A stretch of 64,000 nucleotides of DNA from Orientallactaga sibirica (GCA_036365145.1 JAEOAD010000015.1:2517501-2581500), one strand, 5' to 3'; positions 20,866 to 31,969 are shown, numbered from the stretch's first letter. Translations and numbers: made by a program. The notes: generated by a model not told the origin, from the letters alone.

Positions 20866-21069
20866 GGCCTGGTGCTATGGCTCAGTCAGTAAAGCACCTG
20901 TCAGGCAAGCCTGAGGACCTGCCCAACTGGTGAGTTCTCAGTTCAAATGAGACACCCTGTCTCAACAAATAAGAGAGCAATTGAGGAAGACACCCAACAT
21001 TAACCTCTGGCCTCTGCACATGTCCACACATACACACATATACCAAAAAAAAAAAAAAAAAAAAAAAAA
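20866..21069 (+). mobile_element. B4-type SINE, internally deleted
   Basis: GCTATGGCTCAGTCAGTAAA head, ATTGAGGAAGACACCCAACA and TTAACCTCTGGCCTCTGCAC end, then CA-rich and 27 A. Confidence 0.8.
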
Positions 21070-21145
21070 GCCAGAAAAAGAAGGCTGAGCAAAGAAGCAG
21101 CTACTAGGATAGAGGGAGATAAAAGGAGAAAGTTGTTAAGAAATT

Positions 21146-21225
21146 GAGCTACAGTTCAGAATGTAGCTCAATGGTAGAGCCATTTACCTAGCATGCTCAG
21201 GGACCTAGGTTCAATCTCTAGTATC
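21146..21225 (+). mobile_element. ID-type SINE
   Basis: ATGTAGCTCAATGGTAGAGC and CTAGGTTCAATCTCTAGTAT, the ID monomer pattern. Confidence 0.7.
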
Positions 21226-21267
21226 ATAAATAAAATAAAACAAACCAAGTAAGCAAATAAGGCAAAT

Positions 21268-21640
21268 AAAGGTGTGGTAATTCACACTGCCTATAACCCA
21301 GTATTCATATTCAAGGGGCTGAGGCAGAAGGATTTCCCCAACTTCGAGGCCAGCTTGGGCCATAGTGAGTTCCAGGCCAGCTTGGGCTACATAGTCAGAT
21401 ACTGTCTCAAAAAAAAAAAAAAAGAAAAGAAAAGAAGAAAGAAAGAAAGAAAGAAAGAAAAGAAAGAAAACCAGGCATGGTGGTGCACGCCTTTTAATTC
21501 CAGCACTTTTAATCCCAGCACTCAGGAGGCAGGGGTAGGAGGATCGCCATGAGTTTGAGGCCACTCTGAGACTACATAGTGAATTCCAGATCAGCCTGGA
21601 CTAGAGCAAAATCCCTACCTTCAAAAACAAAAACAAAAAT
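21268..21640 (+). mobile_element. Two B1 SINEs, the second with a duplicated head
   Basis: An older B1 (to 21,400, then A/G-rich tail) is followed by one in which the CTTTTAATTCCAGCAC block is immediately repeated as TTTTAATCCCAGCAC (21,490-21,522). Confidence 0.85.
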
Positions 21641-21703
21641 AAAACAACAACCACCACCACAAAAAAATTACAGGGAGAGATATAGATTAAGAAATTAACT
21701 AGA

Positions 21704-21872
21704 AGCCGGGCGTGGTGGCGCACGCCTTTAATCCCAGCATTCGGGAGGCAGAGGTAGGAGGATTGCCATGAGTTCGAGGCCACCCTGAGACTACATAGCT
21801 AATTCCAGGTCAGCCTGGACCAGAGTGAGACCCTATCTCAAAAAACCAAAAAAAAGAAAAGAAAAAAAAATA
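21704..21872 (+). mobile_element. B1 SINE with target-site duplication
   Basis: AAGAAATTAACT at 21,689 and 21,873 flanks a near-consensus copy (GCCGGGCGTGGTGGCGCACG). Two older B1 pieces follow to 22,140. Confidence 0.94.
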
Positions 21873-22156
21873 AAGAAATTAACTGGGATGGGCGTGACAG
21901 CTCACACTCATAATTTCAGCTCTCCAGAAGCTAAGGTAAGAGGATTACCATGAGTTAGGGCTAACTTGGGTTAGAGTACATTCCAGGTTCCAGGTCAAGC
22001 TGGGCTGGAGTGAGACCCTGCTTCAAATAAAACCAAGTAATTAACTGGGAACCAGGCATAGTAGTGCACACCTGTAGTCCCAAATGCTCAGGAGGCTGAG
22101 GCTGGTGGATTGCTTGAGTCCAAGAGTTCAGGGCCAGGCTGAACTGCAACATAATG

Positions 22157-22350
22157 AGAAGAGAGGTGGTTTAGCAGTTAAAGCACTTGCCTGCAAAGAC
22201 TAAGGACCCAGGTTCAATTCTCCAGGTCCCATGTAAGCCCAATGCACCAGGTGGCACATGCATCTGGAGTTCATTTGCAGTGGCTAGAGGCCCTGGTGCA
22301 CCCATTCTCTCCCCCCCATCTCTAATAAATAAATAAATATTTTAAAAAAT
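22157..22350 (+). mobile_element. B2-like SINE, 5' truncated
   Basis: GAGAGGTGGTTTAGCAGTTA to CTCTAATAAATAAATAAAT. Confidence 0.88.
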
Positions 22351-22365
22351 TTTAAAAATATTTGA

Positions 22366-22575
22366 GGGGCTGAAGAGATGGCTTAGCAGTTAAGGCCTTT
22401 GCCTGCAAAGCCACAGAATCCCAGTTCGATTCTCCAGGACCCATGTAAGCCAGATGCATAAGGGGGCACATGTATCTGAAGTTAGTTTTAGTGGCTGGAG
22501 GCCCTGTCGTGCCTATTCTTTCTCTCTCTGCCTCTTTCTGTCTCTCAAATAAATAAATAAATACAATATTTCTTA
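22366..22575 (+). mobile_element. B2-like SINE
   Basis: GGGGCTGAAGAGATGGCTTA head; GTTCGATTCTCC B-box; AAATAAATAAATAAAT tail. Confidence 0.9.
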
Positions 22576-22596
22576 AAATTAAGGACTAAAAAAAAA

Positions 22597-22904
22597 GCCA
22601 GGCATGGTGGCACATGCCTTTAATTCCAACACTTGGAAGGCAGAGGTAGGAGGATCATCATGAGTCCAAAGCCACCCTGAGATTACATAGTGAATTCCAG
22701 GTCAGCCTGAGCTAGAGTAAGACCTTACCTTGAAAAAAAAAAAAATGATTTGAGCTGGGCATGGTGGCACATGCCTTTAATCCCAGCATTTGGGAGGCAG
22801 AGATAAGAGGATCACCCTGAGTTGGAGGCCACCCTGAGACTACATAGTGAATTCCAGGTCAGCTGGTCTAGAGTGAGACCCTACCTTGAAAAAAAAAAAA
22901 AAAG
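22597..22904 (+). mobile_element. Two B1 SINEs
   Basis: Units at 22,597-22,745 and 22,754-22,904; GATTTGAG flanks the second (22,747 and 22,905) as its target-site duplication. Confidence 0.9.
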
Positions 22905-22936
22905 ATTTGAGTAGCAATCAAAATATTGAAACCAAA

Positions 22937-23152
22937 AGACACAGAGAAAGATGGGAGATGTGGCTCAGTTGGAAGGCTGCTTGTCTAGCATGCATAAACC
23001 CTGGATTTGATCCTCAGCACTGCATAAACCAGGCATGGTGGCACACACCTGTAATCCCAGCACTTGTGAGGTAGAGACAGGAGCATTAGGAGTTCTAGGC
23101 CAGTCTGCATAACAAAATTCAATGCCAGCTTGGGTTCATGATCCCATGTCTC

Positions 23153-23183
<31 letters not shown>

Positions 23184-24960
23184 AAAACACTGCCAACAAC
23201 AACAACAAAAAAAAATTAAGAGAGATTATGTGAGAGAAGTATTGATTGAGAAACTAAGGGTGAGTTCAGTGGTAGAGCACTTTCCTGGCATGCATGAGGC
23301 CCTAGATTCCATCTCCAGCATAGCAAACAAACAGAAAATGAGACTGAAAGTGGTACCCCATAAAAAAATTTACATGCAAGCCAGCCAATTGGTTTATCTA
23401 AATGTGTTTCTGCAGAAATGTTAGAGAGAGCGGGCAATAGTGATGCCATGTTATGAGCCTTAAGGCCAGAAAATGGCTACAATACCTTAATGTTGAAGTA
23501 TTTTCTTAAGATTTAATTTTAAAAAAATACTTTCTGGTATTTTATTTTTATTTATCTACTTGAGAGAGAGGCAGATGGAGAGAGAGAGAATGGGCATGCC
23601 AGGACCTCCAGCCTCTGCAAATGAACTCCAGACACGTACATCACCTTGTGCATCTAGTTTATGTGGATACTGGGGAACAGAACCTGGGTCCTTTGGCTTT
23701 GCAGGCAAATGCCTTAACTGCTAAGCCATCTATCTCTTCAACCCTTACGATTTAATTTTAATGTAACTTGTTCTAAGTTTAATGAATTAATAAATTGCAT
23801 GTTTTTAAAAAATTTACATGCATGTTTTTATATGTCAGTGATAAAAACAAATTTAAACTAAAAAAAAATAGTTGGAAAGGGAAACAAAAGAAAATGAGGA
23901 GGAACAGAGAGGAGTGAGGAGAGAGAGAACTGAGACTAAGGTTATGAGTGAGAGAGACAGGCAGTAACTAAGGTCATGTGGGGTTGTAATTCCAGCATGT
24001 GCTTGAACCTTTGCTTAGTGAGAGAAAGTCCCACACAATTGTCCCTCAGATACAACCACTGTAGGGGACATCCCAGCACCACAAAAAGTTGTTTTCTTAC
24101 ATGTGTATGTGCATATGTGCAAGTTCCCTATGTGAATAGGTGTATGTGTGTACAGGTATGCAGGAGCTATAGCCCCAGTTCTTAGTCCTATTCCCCCTTC
24201 TATGCTTTTTGGAGACTGGATTTCTCTATGTAGCCCAGGCTGGACTAGAATTCATCATTTAGCTCTGCCTGGACTGCAAGTAGACATCTAGCACATGCTG
24301 GCCTTGAATTCATGGAGATCCTCCTGCTTCAAACTCTTAACAGGCATGAGCCTCCATGCCTGTAATAAAAGGATTTCTTGAAATAAACTGGGCATAATAG
24401 TGTGCACCTATAGTCTGAGGTATGTGGGAAGCTGAGGCAGGAGGGTTGCTTGAGTTCAGTAGTTCAAGAGCAGCCTAGGCAACATACATGGAAAGAGAGA
24501 GTGTGTATGTGTGCTTAAACAGGATCTAATGTAGCTCAGGCTGATCTCAAACTTGCTATGTATGAGGATGACCATGAACTTCCATTTTACAGTTTGCCAT
24601 ACTGGGGATTAAACCCAGGGACTCATGTATGCTAAGCAAGCACTCTCCCAACTGTGCTACATCCTAGCCCTTTTTTTTTCTCCTCCTTCTCTTTTTTCCT
24701 TCCTTTTCCTTTTTTCTTCCTCCTTTCTCCCTCTTCCTCCTCTTCTTTTCTTTTTTTAAATAGGGCTTCACTCTGTAGCCCAGACTGACTTGTTTTTTTT
24801 TTTTTCTTTTTAGGCAGGGGCTCACTCTAGCCCAGGCTGACCTAGAACTCACTCTGTAGCCCAGGCTGGTTTCAAACTCACAGCAATCTTCCTACCTCAG
24901 ACTCCCAAATGCTGGGTGAGCCATCATGCCTAGGCCCATAAGCTTATGTTGTATAGTGAT
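22937..24960 (+). repeat. Tandem duplication in MARCHF2 intron, copy 1 (2,024 bp)
   Basis: The unit runs from AAGACACAGAGAAAGATGGG to AAGCTTATGTTGTATAGTGAT and is repeated directly and immediately. It contains an ID_B1 SINE (22,951-23,200), an ID (23,257-23,345), a B2-like SINE on - (23,528-23,745) and old SINE relics at 24,210-24,930. It holds no exon. Confidence 0.97.
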
Positions 24961-26985
24961 AAGACACAGAGAAAGATGGGAGATGTGGCTCAGTTGGAAG
25001 GCTGCTTGTCTAGCATGCATAAACCCTGGATTTGATCCTCAGCACTGCATAAACCAGGCATGGTGGCACACACCTGTAATCCCAGCACTTGTGAGGTAGA
25101 GACAGGAGCATTAGGAGTTCTAGGCCAGTCTGCATAACAAAATTCAATGCCAGCTTGGGTTCATGATCCCATGTCTCAAAAACAAAACAAAACAAAACAA
25201 AACAAAACAAAACAAAAACACTGCCAACAACAACAACAACAAAAAATTAAGAGAGATTATGTGAGAGAAGTATTGATTGAGAAACTAAGGGTGAGTTCAG
25301 TGGTAGAGCACTTTCCTGGCATGCATGAGGCCCTAGATTCCATCTCCAGCATAGCAAACAAACAGAAAATGAGACTGAAAGTGGTACCCCATAAAAAAAT
25401 TTACATGCAAGCCAGCCAATTGGTTTATCTAAATGTGTTTCTGCAGAAATGTTAGAGAGAGCGGGCAATAGTGATGCCATGTTATGAGCCTTAAGGCCAG
25501 AAAATGGCTACAATACCTTAATGTTGAAGTATTTTCTTAAGATTTAATTAAAAAAAAATACTTTCTGGTATTTTATTTTATTTATCTACTTGAGAGAGAG
25601 GCAGATGGAGAGAGAGAATGGGCATGCCAGGACCTCCAGCCTCTGCAAATGAACTCCAGACACGTACATCACCTTGTGCATCTAGTTTATGTGGATACTG
25701 GGAACAGAACCTGGGTCCTTTGGCTTTGCAGGCAAATGCCTTAACTGCTAAGCCATCTATCTCTTCAACCCTTACGATTTAATTTTAATGTAACTTGTTC
25801 TAAGTTTAATGAATTAATAAATTGCATGTTTTTAAAAAATTTACATGCATGTTTTTATATGTCAGTGATAAAAACAAATTTAAACTAAAAAAAAATAGTT
25901 GGAAAGGGAAACAAAAGAAAATGAGGAGGAACAGAGAGGAGTGAGGAGAGAGAGAACTGAGACTAAGGTTATGAGTGAGAGAGACAGGCAGTAACTAAGG
26001 TCATGTGGGGTTGTAATTCCAGCATGTGCTTGAACCTTTGCTTAGTGAGAGAAAGTCCCACACAATTGTCCCTCAGATACAACCACTGTAGGGGACATCC
26101 CAGCACCACAAAAAGTTGTTTTCTTACATGTGTATGTGCATATGTGCAAGTTCCCTATGTGAATAGGTGTATGTGTGTACAGGTATGCAGGAGCTATAGC
26201 CCCAGTTCTTAGTCCTATTCCCCCTTCTATGCTTTTTGGAGACTGGATTTCTCTATGTAGCCCAGGCTGGACTAGAATTCATCATTTAGCTCTGCCTGGA
26301 CTGCAAGTAGACATCTAGCACATGCTGGCCTTGAATTCATGGAGATCCTCCTGCTTCAAACTCTTAACAGGCATGAGCCTCCATGCCTGTAATAAAAGGA
26401 TTTCTTGAAATAAACTGGGCATAATAGTGTGCACCTATAGTCTGAGGTATGTGGGAAGCTGAGGCAGGAGGGTTGCTTGAGTTCAGTAGTTCAAGAGCAG
26501 CCTAGGCAACATACATGGAAAGAGAGAGTGTGTATGTGTGCTTAAACAGGATCTAATGTAGCTCAGGCTGATCTCAAACTTGCTATGTATGAGGATGACC
26601 ATGAACTTCCATTTTACAGTTTGCCATACTGGGGATTAAACCCAGGGACTCATGTATGCTAAGCAAGCACTCTCCCAACTGTGCTACATCCTAGCCTTTT
26701 TTTTTTCTCCTCCTTCTCTTTTTTCCTTCCTTTTCCTTTTTTCTTCCTCCTTTCTCCCTCTTCCTCCTCTTCTTTTCTTTTTTTAAATAGGGCTTCACTC
26801 TGTAGCCCAGACTGACTGTTTTTTTTTTTTCTTTTTAGGCAGGGGCTCACTCTAGCCCAGGCTGACCTAGAACTCACTCTGTAGCCCAGGCTGGTTTCAA
26901 ACTCACAGCAATCTTCCTACCTCAGACTCCCAAATGCTGGGTGAGCCATCATGCCTAGGCCCATAAGCTTATGTTGTATAGTGAT
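24961..26985 (+). repeat. Tandem duplication in MARCHF2 intron, copy 2 (2,025 bp)
   Basis: It follows copy 1 without spacer and returns to unique sequence at GTCCTAGCC. I see differences from copy 1 only in short tandem or homopolymer runs (for example AACAAAAC and CAACAACAA units near 25,195-25,250, GA count near 25,610, T runs near 26,697 and 26,818) and a few single bases. The shared breakpoints show no microhomology. Confidence 0.97.
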
Positions 26986-27183
26986 GTCCTAGCCATCTTA
27001 GATTGTGTAATTATTCTCAAAGTTTGCACAGTGATGAAGCTGCCCAGTGATGCAATTCTCAGGATTTACTGTTGTGGTTAAGTGACATGTGTTTTAAAAA
27101 AATAAATAGTATGAAACCATAGGTAGTGGTTTGCAGTTGGCTTGTTTTAACTTCACTAATGTCCTTTAAAAAAGAAAAAGGGA

Positions 27184-27356
27184 AGCCAGGTGTGGTGGCG
27201 CACACCTTTAATCCCAGCACTCGGGAGGCAGAGGTAGGAGGATCGCTGTGAGTTCAAGGCCACCCTGAGACTACATAGTGAATTCCAGGTCAGCCTGAGC
27301 TAGAGTGAAACCCTACCTCGAAAAACAAAAACAAAAAGAAAAAGAAAAAAGAAAAA
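27184..27356 (+). mobile_element. B1 SINE
   Basis: GCCAGGTGTGGTGGCGCACA to CTACCTCGAAAAAC with an AAAAAG-rich tail; GAAAAAGGG lies on both sides. Confidence 0.92.
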
Positions 27357-27688
27357 CGAAAAAGGGCAGCCACCCAGAAGGTATTGGTTGTATGGGTATA
27401 CAATGTTTGTTTAATCAATCCCTTTTGACACACACTGGGATTTTTTTTCCAATGTGGGCTTTCCCCCTTCATTTCCCCCCTTTCTGTTACGAAATCCCTT
27501 CCTTCCCTCCTTTTCCTTCCCTCCATTCCTTCCTCCCTCCTGCTCCCTCTTTCCCTTCCTTTTTTCACTTTGTAGTCTCTGGTTACCTTGAATTTACAGA
27601 GATCCTCCTACCTCTGCCTCCCCAGTGCTGGGATTAAAGGTATACACCACCACACATGGCTTCCTTCCTTTCTTTTCTTTCTTTTTTT

Positions 27689-28330
27689 GGGACAGAGTTT
27701 CATGCAGCTGGCCCCAGCAGCTACCTAGTTGAGAATGACCTTGAACTCCTGATCCTCTTGCCACTGCCTCCCAACTCTGAACTATAGGTGTGCACTATCT
27801 TATATACCCAGTTTGTGCTGTGCTGGGGATTGAACTCAGGGCTGTGTACATGCCAGGCAAGCACTTTACCCACTGGCTCCATTCCCTATTTCTAGGGCAT
27901 ATTTTTCATTGCTCTAAAACTCATCTGTTATCTACTTGTTCTTTTCCACTATGTTGGTGGCCACTAATCTTTTAACTGTTTCCACTTTTGTCTTTTCCAG
28001 AATATACATGGACTCATACAGCCCTTCTCATATTTGCCTCTTTCATATAGTTATGTGTATTTAAGATTTTGCCATGTGTTTTCATGGTTAGATGGCCCAC
28101 CTTTTTCCAAAACCCCAGTATTGGGGATTGAACCCAGAACCTGCAGTGCTCTATCACTGAGCTACAACCCAAGCTGTATTTTTTATATTCTCATTTTGAG
28201 AAAAGGTCTAAGTTGCCTAGGCTAGCCTTGAACTCATTCTGTAACCCTGACAGGTCATAAACTTGTGATCCTTTGACCTCAATCTTCTGAATAGCTGAAA
28301 TTACAGCCTTCTGTTACCAGCAGGTACTCA
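27689..28330 (-). mobile_element. ID_B1 and old LINE-1/SINE mosaic
   Basis: An ID_B1 (27,689-27,885; TGGGGATTGAACTCAGGGCT) is followed by about 150 bases resembling an ancient LINE-1 on - (AATATACATGGACTCATACA ... TTTTGCCATGTGTTTTCATG), an ID piece (28,112-28,170) and a degraded B1. The LINE-1 resumes at 28,840. Confidence 0.6.
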
Positions 28331-28349
28331 TGTTTTTCACTTTTAAAAT

Positions 28350-28504
28350 TTTTATTATTTTGGTTTTTTGAGGTAGGGTCTCGCTCTAACTCAGGCTGAC
28401 CTGGAATTCACTATGTAGTCTCAGGGTAGCCTCGAACTCAGGATGATCCTCCTACCTCTGCTTCCTTAGTGCTGGGATTAACGATGTGTCACCATACCCA
28501 GCAG
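28350..28504 (-). mobile_element. B1 SINE
   Basis: TTGGTTTTTTGAGGTAGGGT to GTGTCACCATACCCAGC. Confidence 0.88.
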
Positions 28505-28828
28505 ATTTTTAAAATATTTATTTTGGCAGCACTGGGGATTGAACCCAGGGCCTCATATATTCTAGGCAGGGCCACTATCACTGGGCTATATCCCCTATAT
28601 CAAACGATATTTTTTTTTTGAGACAGGGTCTTATGTATCTGAGGCTGTGCTCAAACACACTATGTAGCTGAGGATGATCTTAAATTCCTGATCCTCCTGT
28701 CTCTACTTCCTGAATGATAGAATTACAGGTGTGTGCTACTACACTCATTCTATGTGGTGCTGGGATTGAACTCAGCTTCATGAATGCTGGGCAGGCACTA
28801 TGCCACTGAGCCACATCCTCAGTCTTTA
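28505..28828 (-). mobile_element. ID fragment and ID_B1-type SINE
   Basis: GCACTGGGGATTGAACCCAG at 28,528 is an ID piece; 28,610-28,828 is a fuller ID_B1 (GAGACAGGGTCTTATGTATC ... GCCACTGAGCCACATCCTCA). Confidence 0.7.
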
Positions 28829-28839
28829 CTTTTTTTGTT

Positions 28840-28930
28840 AAGCACTGAATAATATTCCATTGTCTGGATACATCATAATTTTTTTTATCTTTGTACCTAT
28901 AGAAGGGCATCTTGGTTGTTTCGGGTTACA
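28840..28930 (-). mobile_element. Ancient LINE-1 ORF2 3' fragment
   Basis: CTGAATAATATTCCATTGTC TGGATACATC and GGGCATCTTGGTTGTTTC are the well-known landmarks of the antisense ORF2 3' region in old mammalian LINE-1. Confidence 0.7.
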
Positions 28931-29126
28931 CAATTGTATGACAGTTTGACTCCATTACTACCAGTGACAGATCTGGAGCTTCTTGCTCTCTGCTAGGGTA
29001 TGGGTGTGGAGGGTCCCTTACTTTTACACTCAAAATGGATGTGAAGTCTCACCAGTGGGCCCCTTTGCTTCATTTGGGGTGGAGGCTATCTCTACCTTCC
29101 CACCCACTGCAGGACTGCCCCCACAG

Positions 29127-29285
29127 GTCTCTTTCCGCTACCATTGCCAGCTGTACTCTGAGTGGAGAAAGACCAATCAGAAAGTTCGCCTGAAGATCCG
29201 AGAAGCAGATGGCTGTGGGGACCCCCACAACTCCCCCCTGGCTGCTGGACTCTTGAAAAAGGTGACAGAGGAGACGTCTGTGTGA
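29127..29285 (+). CDS. MARCHF2: MARCHF2 terminal coding exon with PDZ-binding C-terminus
   Basis: The last coding exon follows the acceptor CCCACAG and reads [10 protein letters not shown] to a TGA at 29,283-29,285, giving 52 codons plus the stop. It encodes the cytosolic tail of MARCH2. The final residues are E-T-S-V, which fit a class I PDZ ligand (T/S-x-V). The human tail, from memory, ends E-T-P-V, and MARCH2 is known to bind PDZ proteins through it. The stretch after R-E-A-D (G-C-G-D-P-H-N) differs from human but has the same length. With the other exons the reading frame is open from residue 50 to 246, so this looks like the intact gene and not a retrocopy. Confidence 0.97.
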   Translation, partial: VSFRYHCQLYSEWRKTNQKVRLKIREADGCGDPHNSPLAAGLLKKVTEETSV

Positions 29286-29720
29286 GAGCCAGGCTGGCAG
29301 GGCAGCATTGATGGTTCAGAGGCCAGAGCCTGTTGATAATGCTCTGGCTCTTGGAAGGACAGAAGCCAACTGCCTTTCCTCGATGTTTCTCAGGCCAAGA
29401 GCCTGCTCTCTGATCCTGTGTGAATATATTTTCAATGTTTTTGTTTTGCACACTGTTTTACACAAAGACAGATGGATGTGGTCCTAGCTTTGGATGGAGA
29501 GGCACCCTGATCTCATTGTGAGGTCTGGCACCTCCTGGGCCAGCAACTGGAGCCCACAACTGGGTGTGTCAAGGGCACTCATTGGGCTGGAAGATTCCAG
29601 CAAGCTTCTTGCACTATTCTGTACCTGGCAGGCTCACTTTCCTGGCTCTTAACTTTACAAAGTTGCATTGCATTTCAAAAGCCCACCCCTGAATGAATAA
29701 AAGGAGCCCTTGCTGGATAA
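29286..29720 (+). other. MARCHF2: MARCHF2 3' untranslated region
   Basis: From the TGA to just past the AATAAA at 29,696 the sequence is SINE-free and unlike the flanking repeats, as expected for a conserved 3' UTR of about 430 bases. The exact cleavage site is not visible; I place it 15-25 bases after the signal. Confidence 0.75.
29696..29701 (+). terminator. MARCHF2: Canonical poly(A) signal AATAAA of MARCHF2
   Basis: AATAAA lies 411 bases after the stop codon and is followed within 60 bases by T-rich sequence (AAGTTTTTAAATTG). It is the first canonical hexamer after the stop that is not part of a SINE tail. Confidence 0.8.
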
Positions 29721-29787
29721 ACTGGACTAGTCAGTTAAGTTTTTAAATTGCTCACAGTCATTCACTGGGGGTAAAAAAGAAACAAAA

Positions 29788-30158
29788 GGGGCTGGGGAGA
29801 TGGCTTAGTGGTTAAGGCACTTGTCTATGAAGCCTAAGGACCCAGGTTCTAGTCCCCAGAACCCACATAAGCCAGATACTCATGGTGGTACATGCGTCTG
29901 GAGTTTGTTTGCAATGACTAGAGGCCCTGGTGCATCCATTCTTTCTCTTTCACAAATAAAATTTAAAAAATTTTTTTTAAAAGAGCCGGGCGTGGTGGCA
30001 CCTGCCTTTAATCCCAGCACTCAGGAGGCAAGAGGTAGGAGGATTGCCATGTGTTCAAGGCCACCCTGAAACTACATAGTTAATTCCAGGTCAGCCTGGA
30101 CCAGAGTGAGATCCTACCTTGAAAACCAAAAAAACAAAAACAAAATTTAAAAATTTTT
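29788..30158 (+). mobile_element. B2-like SINE carrying a nested B1 in its tail
   Basis: AAAAAGAAACAAAAG flanks the composite at 29,773 and 30,159. A B1 on + (about 29,984-30,145) interrupts the AAATTTAAAAAATT tail, which resumes after it. Confidence 0.92.
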
Positions 30159-30217
30159 AAAAAGAAACAAAAGTCAGAGTTTCAGGTAAGGAACAGGCAG
30201 CATTGGTTATAATGATT

Positions 30218-30528
30218 TTTTTTCCCCCTTTTTTTGAGGTAGGGTCTCACTCTAGCCCAGGCTGACCTGGAATTCACTATGTAATCTCAGGTTGTCCTCA
30301 AACTCACAGTGATCCTCCTACCTCTGCCTCCCAAGTGCTAGTATTAAAGATGTGTACCACCATGCCCAGCAGATTTTTTTTTTTTTTTTTTTGAGATAGG
30401 GTCTCATTCTATACTAGGCTGACCTGGAATTCACTATGTCATCTCGGAGTGGCATTGAACTCATGGAGATCCTCCTACCTCTGCCTCCCAAGTACTGGGA
30501 TTAAAGGCGTGTACCACCAGGCCCAGCT
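30218..30528 (-). mobile_element. Two B1 SINEs
   Basis: Units at 30,218-30,370 and 30,372-30,528, both with T-rich starts. The second has a GATAGGGTCTCATTCTATAC substitution. Confidence 0.9.
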
Positions 30529-30723
30529 TCCAGCAGATTTTTAAAATATTTATTTTTGCAGTACTGGGGATTGAACCTAGGGCCTCGTGTTTACTAGGCA
30601 GGGCCACTATCCCCTATATCAAATGAATTTTTTTGATGAGGGGGGGCACAAGTGTATATGCATCTGGTGTGTATATGTATATATTTTCATATGTGTATGG
30701 GCACATGGATGGTGTGAGGGTGC

Positions 30724-30751
30724 TTGTGTGTGTGTGTGTGTGTGTGTGTGC
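30724..30751. repeat. (TG)n microsatellite
   Basis: About 13 TG units followed by CGCGTGCGCGCATGCG, alternating purine-pyrimidine. Confidence 0.93.
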
Positions 30752-30807
30752 GCGTGCGCGCATGCGGAAGCCAGAGGTAGATATTGGATGTCCTTAGTTG
30801 CTCTATA

Positions 30808-30810
<3 letters not shown>

Positions 30811-30849
<39 letters not shown>

Positions 30850-30976
30850 AGGTAGGGTCTCTCACTTTGGCCCAGAATTTACTATGTAGTCTCAGGGTGG
30901 CCTGGAACTCATGGCGATCCTCCTACTTCTGCCTCCCAAATGCTGGGATTAAAGGTGTACACCACCATGCCCAGCA
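30811..30976 (-). mobile_element. B1 SINE with 38-base poly(A) tail
   Basis: A run of 38 T (30,811-30,848) precedes GAGGTAGGGTCTCTCACTTT; the CTGACCTGG block is deleted. The end is CACCATGCCCAGC. Confidence 0.92.
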
Positions 30977-31005
30977 ATACTTTATGTTTTGAGAAAGAGT
31001 CTCTG

Positions 31006-31238
31006 GGGCTGGAGAGATGGTTTAGCAGTTAAGCACTTGCCTGTGAAGCCTAAGGACCCCGGTTCAAGGCTTGATTCCCCAGTACCCATGTAAGCCAGGT
31101 GCACAAGGTGGTGCATGCATCTGGAGTTCATTTGCAGTGGTTGGAGGCCCTGGTGAGCCCATTCTTTCTCTCTCTCCTTTTTCTGTCTGTCTGTTGCTCA
31201 AATAAATAAATAAAAATAAACAAAAATTTTAAAAAAAG
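31006..31238 (+). mobile_element. B2-like SINE
   Basis: GGGCTGGAGAGATGGTTTAG head; the B-box region GGTTCAAGGCTTGATTCC has a short duplication; AATAAATAAATAAAAAT tail. Confidence 0.9.
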
Positions 31239-31315
31239 GAAGTTTCTCTCAACTGAACCTTGAGCTCACCTATTTGGCCAGACTAGCTAGCCAGCAAACC
31301 CTAGAAATCCACCTG

Positions 31316-31860
31316 TGTATTAGTTATTTTCTCATTACTGTGACCAAATCCCTGATAAGAAGAAAGTTAAGAAAAGGTATATTTCAAGTTACAATTCTAG
31401 GTCCCAGTCCATTGTGGCAGGGATGGCATGGCAGCAGGAGTGTGAGGCAGTTGGTCACATTTAGTCCACAATGATGAAGCATAGAGGGATGAATGCTGCT
31501 GCTCAACTCCCTTTCTCTTTTTATTCAGTCTGGGACTGGAATAGGGTCACCCTCAGTTAGGGTAGGTCCTCCCTCATCAACTAACCTAACCTAGAAAATT
31601 ACTCACAGACATTCCGAGAGATTTGATTCCATGGTGATTCTTGCTTTCTGTGTGTGTTGGGGGGGGGTTGTTTTTTCAAGGTAAGTTCTCACTCTAGCCC
31701 AGGCTGACTTGTAATTCACTATTGTTGTCTCAGGGTGGCCTCGAACTCAAGGGCATCCTCCTATCTCTGCCTCCTGAGTGCTGAGATTAAAGGCATGTGC
31801 CACCATGCCTGGTTTCCATAGTGATTCTAAATCCTGCCTGTCAAGTTAATAACCAGAGAT
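31316..31860. mobile_element. Unclassified rodent repeat interrupted by a B1
   Basis: TATTAGTTATTTTCTCATTA CTGTGACCAA, CAGTCCATTGTGGCAGGGAT and GTGAGGCAGTTGGTCACATT are typical of an abundant rodent repeat that I recognise but cannot name. It resumes after the B1 (31,668-31,812) with ATTCTAAATCCTGCCTGTCA. Confidence 0.6.
31668..31812 (-). mobile_element. B1 SINE
   Basis: GTTTTTTCAAGGTAAGTTCT to GCCACCATGCCTGG; CCATGGTGATTCT / CCATAGTGATTCT flank it as target duplicates. Confidence 0.92.
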
Positions 31861-31969
31861 TTACTGTCATAGCCTGTGTCCATCTCTCTAGTGCCTAAAT
31901 TTTTTACATGGATACTAGAGATCCCAACTCCGGTCCTCATGCTTGTGTGGCAGCCCAATAATTATTTTT

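Larger units (their letters stand above)
20597..29126 (+). other. MARCHF2: Last MARCHF2 intron, containing a 2-kb tandem duplication
   Basis: This is an 8.5-kb GT-AG intron. Nearly half of it is the 2 x 2.0-kb direct duplication at 22,937-26,985. The remainder is B4, ID, B1 and B2-like SINEs and an old interrupted LINE-1. Unique sequence is seen at about 20,600-20,860, 26,986-27,180 and 28,930-29,126. Confidence 0.9.

Noticed and set aside
22937..26985. Possible CRISPR-like or satellite array
   Set aside because: The repeats are two long units and dispersed SINEs, not short regularly spaced repeats.
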